A stretch of DNA of 24,801 nucleotides from an uncultured Dialister sp. (GTDB lineage Bacteria > Bacillota > Negativicutes > Veillonellales > Dialisteraceae), in assembly GCA_934178345.1 (NCBI GenBank), contig CAKPQG010000029.1:1-24801 (forward strand). The letters run 5' to 3'. The notes beneath the pieces were generated by a model, which saw only the letters and a program-made list of their open reading frames with translations, was not told where the DNA came from and made no database searches. Positions 21,372-24,801 of the stretch are shown piece by piece. How positions within the stretch are numbered: position 1 is the stretch's first letter; every line of letters starts with the position of its first letter. A program made the position numbers and the translations under genes.

Positions 21372-21719
21372 ATGACAGAAGAAATCAGAAACACACTCAC
21401 CGAAGAAGTAAAGAAACTCATCGCCGCTCCCTCTGCCTGCCAGGAAGCGAAAGCCGCTTGTGAAAAGTGGCTCGCTGCAGCCGCTACGGCTGACGAAGAA
21501 GCTGCCACGGTTGCTCTGAAGGAAGAAGTAGAAGCAGACATCATGCCGATCGATGGCCTGATCGGCTTTGCCGGCTCTGACGCCGGAAAAGCACTCTTCG
21601 GTCAGGAAACAGCCGATGCCATCCTCGCCCATGCGAAGGACATCAAAGAAAAGGGCGCTCGCTTCTGCGACTGCCCGGCCTGCAGCGCCTGCGCGGAGAT
21701 TCTCGATACATTGAAATAA
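21372..21719 (+). CDS. Small conserved protein with C-terminal CxCPACxxC motif, function unknown
   Basis: Protein of 115 residues, acidic and helix-rich. The N-terminal half is alanine- and glutamate-rich; the centre has E-A-D-I-M-P-I-D-G-L-I-G-F-A-G-S; the C-terminus has F-C-D-C-P-A-C-S-A-C, four closely spaced cysteines that could bind Zn or an Fe-S centre, plus two more in S-A-C-Q-E-A-K-A-A-C near residue 30. From memory, similar small proteins of anaerobic Firmicutes are sometimes labelled heat-shock protein Hsp90 in databases; nothing here resembles the Hsp90 ATPase, so I do not adopt that name. The ATG at 21372 is preferred because AAAGG sits nine bases upstream; the ATG at 21363 touches that site. 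It has its own promoter. Confidence 0.8.
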   Translation: MTEEIRNTLTEEVKKLIAAPSACQEAKAACEKWLAAAATADEEAATVALKEEVEADIMPIDGLIGFAGSDAGKALFGQETADAILAHAKDIKEKGARFCDCPACSACAEILDTLK

Positions 21720-21723
21720 TGGA

Positions 21724-21888
21724 TAAGGAAACACTGATTAAATCGTTGTCAGATTTTACTTTTGAATTGCTATGCATAGCGAGGAATAGCCTGACGCGAA
21801 TAGCGAGCTATTTAAGGAAGGCTATGACGAAGCTATGCATAACAATTCTTGTAGAAGCTGACTCTGCGATTGAATCAGCGTTTCCTTA
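21724..21888. mobile_element. MITE-like palindromic element, best copy
   Basis: Noncoding element of about 165 bp. Its left end TAAGGAAACACTGATTAAAT and the reverse complement of its right end TAAGGAAACGCTGATTCAAT match, and the similarity extends about 55 bases inward to GCTATGCATAGC / GCTATGCATAAC. The centre contains GCGAATAGCGAGC. Related fragments occur at 10036-10081, 24518-24637 and more weakly at 5109-5156. It begins right after the 115-residue gene. No target-site duplication was recognised. Confidence 0.6.
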
Positions 21889-21935
21889 AGTAAAAAGAAA
21901 ACCCAAGTGTGGCTTTCTGTCCATTGCTTTTCGTA

Positions 21936-21962
21936 AGGGAATGCCGGTTCCCTTGCATTTTG
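21936..21962 (+). terminator. Hairpin, possible terminator
   Basis: AAGGGAA-TGCCGG-TTCCCTT followed by GCATTTTG. It is a weak T tract, so termination is uncertain. Confidence 0.4.
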
Positions 21963-21975
21963 TTTCCTTAGTAAA

Positions 21976-22013
21976 AAACTGTGAGCTTTCATTCGTAAGC
22001 TCGCAGTTTTTTA
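21976..22013 (+). terminator. Terminator before the TauE/SafE gene
   Basis: AAAACTGTGAGCTT and AAGCTCGCAGTTTT form a long stem with one mismatch, ending in TTTTTT. It probably ends transcription from the 115-residue gene and works in both directions. Confidence 0.75.
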
Positions 22014-22036
22014 TTTCCCATCATCCACAAATGTGC

Positions 22037-22042
22037 TATGAT
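22037..22042 (+). promoter_or_regulatory. Possible extended -10 for the TauE/SafE gene
   Basis: TGCTATGAT just after the terminator and about 70 bases before the start codon. No convincing -35 was found. Confidence 0.35.
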
Positions 22043-22077
22043 AAGAAAATCGACTGTCTTGGGGAAAAAGATTCCCT

Positions 22078-22112
22078 GGTCACCAGTCACTAATCACCAA
22101 TCAAGGAGTCAC
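22078..22112. repeat. Heptamer repeats in the leader of the TauE/SafE gene
   Basis: GGTCACCAGTCACTAATCAC, then CAATCAAGGAGTCACC, directly before the ATG at 22114. The ribosome-binding site AAGGAG lies between repeat units, so the array forms part of the translation initiation region. Confidence 0.7.
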
Positions 22113-22113
22113 C

Positions 22114-22875
22114 ATGGAAATATTTCTTCAATATGCTGTCATCTGCCCGCTGGTCATGCTCGCGGGCTTCGTCGATGCCATCGCCGGAGGCGGCGGGCTG
22201 ATTTCCCTGCCGGGCTATCTGCTCTCCGGCCTTCCCGTCCATAATGCCATCGCAACAAATAAGATGAGTTCGACGATGGGAACAGTGCTTGCGACATTCA
22301 AATTTGCCAAAAGCGGCTTCATCCCGTGGAAGCTCTCGCTCTCCTGCGTGGTCTGCGCCTTCGCCGGTTCCTCGCTGGGCGCGAATCTTGCTCTCATGAT
22401 GGATGCAAAGATTTTCATGACCTTCATGCTGATCGTCCTCCCCGTGACAGGGCTTTATCTCACACGCGGCAATGTACTGGTCACTGAGAAATCACCGTAC
22501 ACATATAAGAAGACAGTCATCCTCAGCATGGTGACCGCCCTCTTCCTCGGCGTGTATGATGGCTTCTACGGCCCCGGCACCGGCACTTTCCTGCTGCTGC
22601 TTCTGACGGGCATCGCGCATCTTCCGCTGAAAGAGGCGAATGGTGTGACGAAGGTCATCAATTCGACGACGAATATCGCTGCGCTCTGCATCTTTCTCCT
22701 GCATGGCAAGGTCCTCTTCCCCTTGGGCATCATCGCCGGCCTCTTCGGGATGGCAGGCAACTACCTCGGCGCGCTCTACTTCGAGAAAGGCGGCGCGCGC
22801 AATGTGAAGCCGATCATTCTCTTCGTCCTTGCGATCTTCTTCTGCAAGCTCGTGTATGAAATGTATATCAAGTAA
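22114..22875 (+). CDS. TauE/SafE (TSUP) family membrane permease
   Basis: Protein of 253 residues with about seven or eight hydrophobic segments. The family signature is clear: G-F-V-D-A-I-A-G-G-G-G-L-I-S-L-P (residues 18-33) followed by N-K-M-S-S-T, and a second-half counterpart G-V-Y-D-G-F-Y-G-P-G-T-G-T-F with N-G-V-T-K-V-I-N-S-T-T-N. TSUP proteins move small organic or sulfur-containing anions such as sulfite, sulfoacetate or taurine-related compounds; which one applies here cannot be told. The start has AAGGAG seven bases upstream, within a heptamer repeat tract. It stands alone between two terminators. Confidence 0.9.
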   Translation: MEIFLQYAVICPLVMLAGFVDAIAGGGGLISLPGYLLSGLPVHNAIATNKMSSTMGTVLATFKFAKSGFIPWKLSLSCVVCAFAGSSLGANLALMMDAKIFMTFMLIVLPVTGLYLTRGNVLVTEKSPYTYKKTVILSMVTALFLGVYDGFYGPGTGTFLLLLLTGIAHLPLKEANGVTKVINSTTNIAALCIFLLHGKVLFPLGIIAGLFGMAGNYLGALYFEKGGARNVKPIILFVLAIFFCKLVYEMYIK

Positions 22876-22903
22876 AAAAGCAGCCCAAAGGCTGCTTTTT
22901 TTG
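22876..22903. terminator. Bidirectional terminator between TauE/SafE gene and hipA
   Basis: AGCAGCC-CAAA-GGCTGCT with A6 before and T7 after, so it can end both the plus-strand permease gene and the minus-strand hipBA operon, whose stop codon is 17 bases away. Confidence 0.85.
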
Positions 22904-22919
22904 TACCAGACACCACACG

Positions 22920-24134
22920 TCACATGCGCCATCTTTGCCAGATGCGTTCTATCTTTACGATTTCCTCTCTCGGAATCCGGCATTTTTCTGCCAGAAAGGG
23001 GTACTCCGCCTGAATGATTTCCTGCATGCGCTCGATTTCCTCGCGAGGGCATGCCACTTCATAGTAAGGAGCCGTCTCTATCACTGCCTGTAGGTCTGGT
23101 CTTCGGTTTCTCTCATCGATAGCCAGTGCAAAATCTTTAGTATAGAAATTCGGATTGATATCATACGCCGGAGCGAGACGCCAACCTTTATCGGTCAGCA
23201 GAAAGCCGTGATTTCTGAGGTGACAGTCCGTATTATTTACGAGTACGCTGAAAGTCACACGCCGCCACAGCTCCTGCAGGTCATTTCTGGCATCACAGCT
23301 GAGGGAGCTGATACATTCCGCAATATCCAGAAAAGAAGCATCATCTCCATCCTGCTTGCCGACCATCGTCATCGCAGAAGCGAAATGAATCCGCGCATCC
23401 TGTTCACGGTCAAAGCGTTTCGTGAGATAGCAGCTCCGATTTCCTATCATTTCCAGCTTCGCCTCTGCCATATGAAGGCCGCACTTCTCCCCCAGCTCAT
23501 GAGTCAGATACTCCCAGCTTTCCGTGTGCTCCCTGTCCCGATCGGATTGAAACTTGGCAATCCAGATTTCGCCTGCTTCGTCGATGACATTCATTTTCGG
23601 GCGGGCACCGCCCAAGGAGGAACCAATGGAAATCAAATCCTGAAAATCGGTATTCTGTAAAACAGCGCCTGCCCGCTCGAAAGCGTGAGCGCAGTCTTCC
23701 AGCGCCCGGAGGCTCGTCAGCGGTGGTACCCGCCGTTTGTCGTGAGAAATATACGCGCTGCCATCATAGATACGGATACCGCCCATCCGTACATCATCCT
23801 CCACGCCGAGCAGGAAATCGCAGGCATCGAGCTCTCTTGGAGATCTCCCTTCCCTTTCGGCCATCTCTTGTTCTTTTCGCTTCAGAAGCTCCCGTCCCCA
23901 TCGGTCCGGTGAAGCATCTTCCAAAAAGCCAAACAGGCCCGCTTCTGCATACTGCCGCCCGGGAAAAGGAAACAGCGCCGGGTCCAGCAAAAAGCCCGGG
24001 TGCTTCTCCAGCCAGTCTTCCTCATACTCGAACGCAACCATCTGCCCCCGCCGGTCATGGCTGATGATGAGGCGTCCGATGCGGTGTCCTTCCTCCCAGG
24101 CGGCGTGCAATTCATAACTTTTTTCGTCTTTCAT
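22920..24134 (-). CDS. hipA: HipA family serine/threonine kinase toxin
   Basis: Protein of 404 residues, somewhat shorter than E. coli HipA (440). HipA toxins phosphorylate cytoplasmic targets such as glutamyl-tRNA synthetase and are neutralised by HipB. Visible are the N-terminal HipA_N-type region with F-L-E-D-A-S-P-D-R-W-G (70-80), the Gly/Ser-rich loop I-G-S-S-L-G-G-A-R-P-K-M (170-181), which in E. coli contains the autophosphorylated serine, the ATP lysine in W-I-A-K-F (Lys194), the catalytic V-N-N-T-D-C-H-L-R-N-H (Asp303, Asn308) and metal-binding Y-D-I-N-P-N (Asp325). All key residues are present, so it is probably active. The start overlaps the hipB stop by ATGA, giving coupled expression. 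Confidence 0.92.
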   Translation of the reverse strand: MKDEKSYELHAAWEEGHRIGRLIISHDRRGQMVAFEYEEDWLEKHPGFLLDPALFPFPGRQYAEAGLFGFLEDASPDRWGRELLKRKEQEMAEREGRSPRELDACDFLLGVEDDVRMGGIRIYDGSAYISHDKRRVPPLTSLRALEDCAHAFERAGAVLQNTDFQDLISIGSSLGGARPKMNVIDEAGEIWIAKFQSDRDREHTESWEYLTHELGEKCGLHMAEAKLEMIGNRSCYLTKRFDREQDARIHFASAMTMVGKQDGDDASFLDIAECISSLSCDARNDLQELWRRVTFSVLVNNTDCHLRNHGFLLTDKGWRLAPAYDINPNFYTKDFALAIDERNRRPDLQAVIETAPYYEVACPREEIERMQEIIQAEYPFLAEKCRIPREEIVKIERIWQRWRM

Positions 24135-24442
24135 CCAGTTCCCTTTCGCTGATACTTCAACAGCTCATCATCCTGCAGCATGCGTCCCAACGGGTCATCT
24201 GCCAGGAAATTGTCCAGTTCCTTCACCATCCCGATCGCCATCAGCACATTGACATAGATGCCAATCGCTACAGAAGGCGAGCCCTTCTCTACTTCGCGCA
24301 CAGAGAAACGCGAAATCTTCGCACGCTCTGCCACCATCTCTATTGTGAGTTTCCGGCGAAGCCGCGCCAGTTTGATGCGGTGGCCAAAGTCTTCTAATTT
24401 TTTCTGTACCTGTGGATACAGAATGACTTTCCCTCTTCCCAT
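24131..24442 (-). CDS. hipB: HipB-like antitoxin, Xre family DNA-binding protein
   Basis: Protein of 103 residues with a central helix-turn-helix (R-I-K-L-A-R-L-R-R-K-L-T-I-E-M-V-A-E-R-A-K-I-S-R-F-S-V-R-E-V-E-K-G, about residues 22-54). Such antitoxins bind the HipA dimer and repress their own promoter. It precedes hipA in the operon, as usual. The ATG at 24440-24442 lies inside a 21-base operator-like repeat and has only a weak AGGT upstream, so translation may be inefficient or start slightly downstream. Confidence 0.88.
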   Translation of the reverse strand: MGRGKVILYPQVQKKLEDFGHRIKLARLRRKLTIEMVAERAKISRFSVREVEKGSPSVAIGIYVNVLMAIGMVKELDNFLADDPLGRMLQDDELLKYQRKGTG

Positions 24443-24492
24443 GTTGTTATTTACCTACATTTCTGACTATAATGTTGTTATTTACCTACATT
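24441..24492 (-). promoter_or_regulatory. Duplicated operator of the hipBA operon
   Basis: The exact 21-base sequence starting ATGTTGTTATTTACCTACAT occurs twice, at 24441-24461 and 24472-24492, 31 bases apart or about three helical turns. Each copy is a partial palindrome (ATGT...ACAT). One covers the -10 box and transcription start; the other covers the leader and hipB start codon. Autorepression by HipB dimers on one face of the DNA is the natural reading. Confidence 0.75.
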
Positions 24493-24518
24493 ATAGTCAA
24501 CGTCGAAGATAAAGTCCA
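24490..24518 (-). promoter_or_regulatory. hipBA promoter
   Basis: Minus-strand TGGACT (24513-24518), 17-base spacer, TATAAT (24490-24495). The -10 is perfect and overlaps the upstream operator copy; the -35 matches at four of six positions. Confidence 0.65.
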
Positions 24519-24637
24519 GGGAAACGCCGATTAAGCTGATTCAGGAAACACTGATTCAATCGTTGTCTGATTTTACTCTTGAATTTTTATACATAGCGAG
24601 AAATCATCCGACGCGAATAGCGAGCTATGTAAGGAAA
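24518..24637. repeat. Partial MITE-like copies upstream of hipBA
   Basis: GGGAAACGCCGATTAAG (24520-24536) is one end fragment. GGAAACACTGATTCAATCG, TTGTCTGATTTTACT and then ACGCGAATAGCGAGCTATGT (24544-24631) match the left half and centre of the 21724-21888 element. The right half is missing. Confidence 0.55.
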
Positions 24638-24647
24638 GAACTCCCCT

Positions 24648-24801
24648 AGTCACCAGCCACCAGTCACTAGCTACCAGCCACCAGTCACCAGTCACTAGTC
24701 ACCAGCCACCAGTCACCAGTCACTAGTCACCAGTCACCAGTCACCAGTCACCAGTCACCAGTCACCAGTCACCAGTCACCAGTCACCAGTCACCAGTCAC
24801 C
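24648..24801. repeat. Long AGTCACC heptamer array running off the window
   Basis: About 22 consecutive 7-bp units. The first part mixes AGTCACC, AGCCACC, AGTCACT and AGCTACC; the last dozen or so are nearly pure AGTCACC, suggesting recent expansion. The array continues past the window edge, so total length is unknown. Confidence 0.9.

Noticed and set aside
24648..24801. Regular repeats considered as a CRISPR array
   Set aside because: The units are 7 bp with no unique spacers and no cas genes nearby; these are short tandem repeats.

Overview
The window looks like chromosome of a Negativicutes bacterium, most likely a Dialister-like Veillonellales member. This is inferred from gene content and protein sequence, not from a marker gene. 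Support comes from Firmicutes-type ribosome-binding sites and promoters together with an envelope efflux adaptor lipoprotein that suggests an outer membrane. There is also an anaerobe-type flavodiiron protein, and GC content is moderate, near 50 percent by eye. No rRNA, tRNA, CRISPR array, phage or IS transposase gene was found.

Layout: (1) 1-616 is a long interspersed repeat with a nested inverted-repeat core and two minus-strand terminators, lying just 3' of recX. (2) 617-4871, minus strand: recX overlapping recA, then gyrA as a separate unit. (3) 5169-8055, minus strand: three genes joined by ATGA overlaps, in transcription order flavodiiron protein, efflux adaptor lipoprotein and 3-methyladenine/hypoxanthine DNA glycosylase. 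(4) 8399-9889, minus strand: amino-acid ABC binding lipoprotein and permease, without an ATPase. (5) 10144-10665 is a second copy of the long repeat, with its core in the opposite orientation, lying just 3' of a MATE transporter with an unusual C-terminal tail. (6) 12516-12722 is a small membrane-protein gene behind a leader with a terminator hairpin. (7) 13531-21026 is a polyamine/acid-stress locus, all on the minus strand: ornithine decarboxylase paralogue, LysR regulator, ornithine decarboxylase speF, and putrescine/ornithine antiporter potE. (8) 21372-22875, plus strand: a small cysteine-rich conserved protein and a TauE/SafE-family permease. (9) 22920-24442, minus strand: a hipBA toxin-antitoxin operon with duplicated operator-like repeats at its promoter and start codon.

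The proteins mostly belong to known families. The unusual content is between the genes. Almost every large intergenic gap is filled with repeats: 7-9 bp tandem arrays of several unrelated sequences (AGTCACC, TGAACCC, CAGATGT, AGTCTCCN, CCTAACC, AGGAATG, GGGTTCNAN), some arranged as large imperfect palindromes; a MITE-like family of about 165 bp; a GCGGCGC/GCGCCGC hairpin family; and the long composite repeat whose core is inverted between its two copies. The arrays touch expression signals: one supplies the stop codon of the second decarboxylase, another abuts the ribosome-binding site of the TauE/SafE gene.

Functionally, speF and potE should convert imported ornithine to putrescine and export it, consuming a cytoplasmic proton. 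The LysR gene between the two decarboxylases is the obvious candidate regulator. The flavodiiron/adaptor/glycosylase operon can be read as an O2/NO stress and base-repair unit, but that is inference from family functions.
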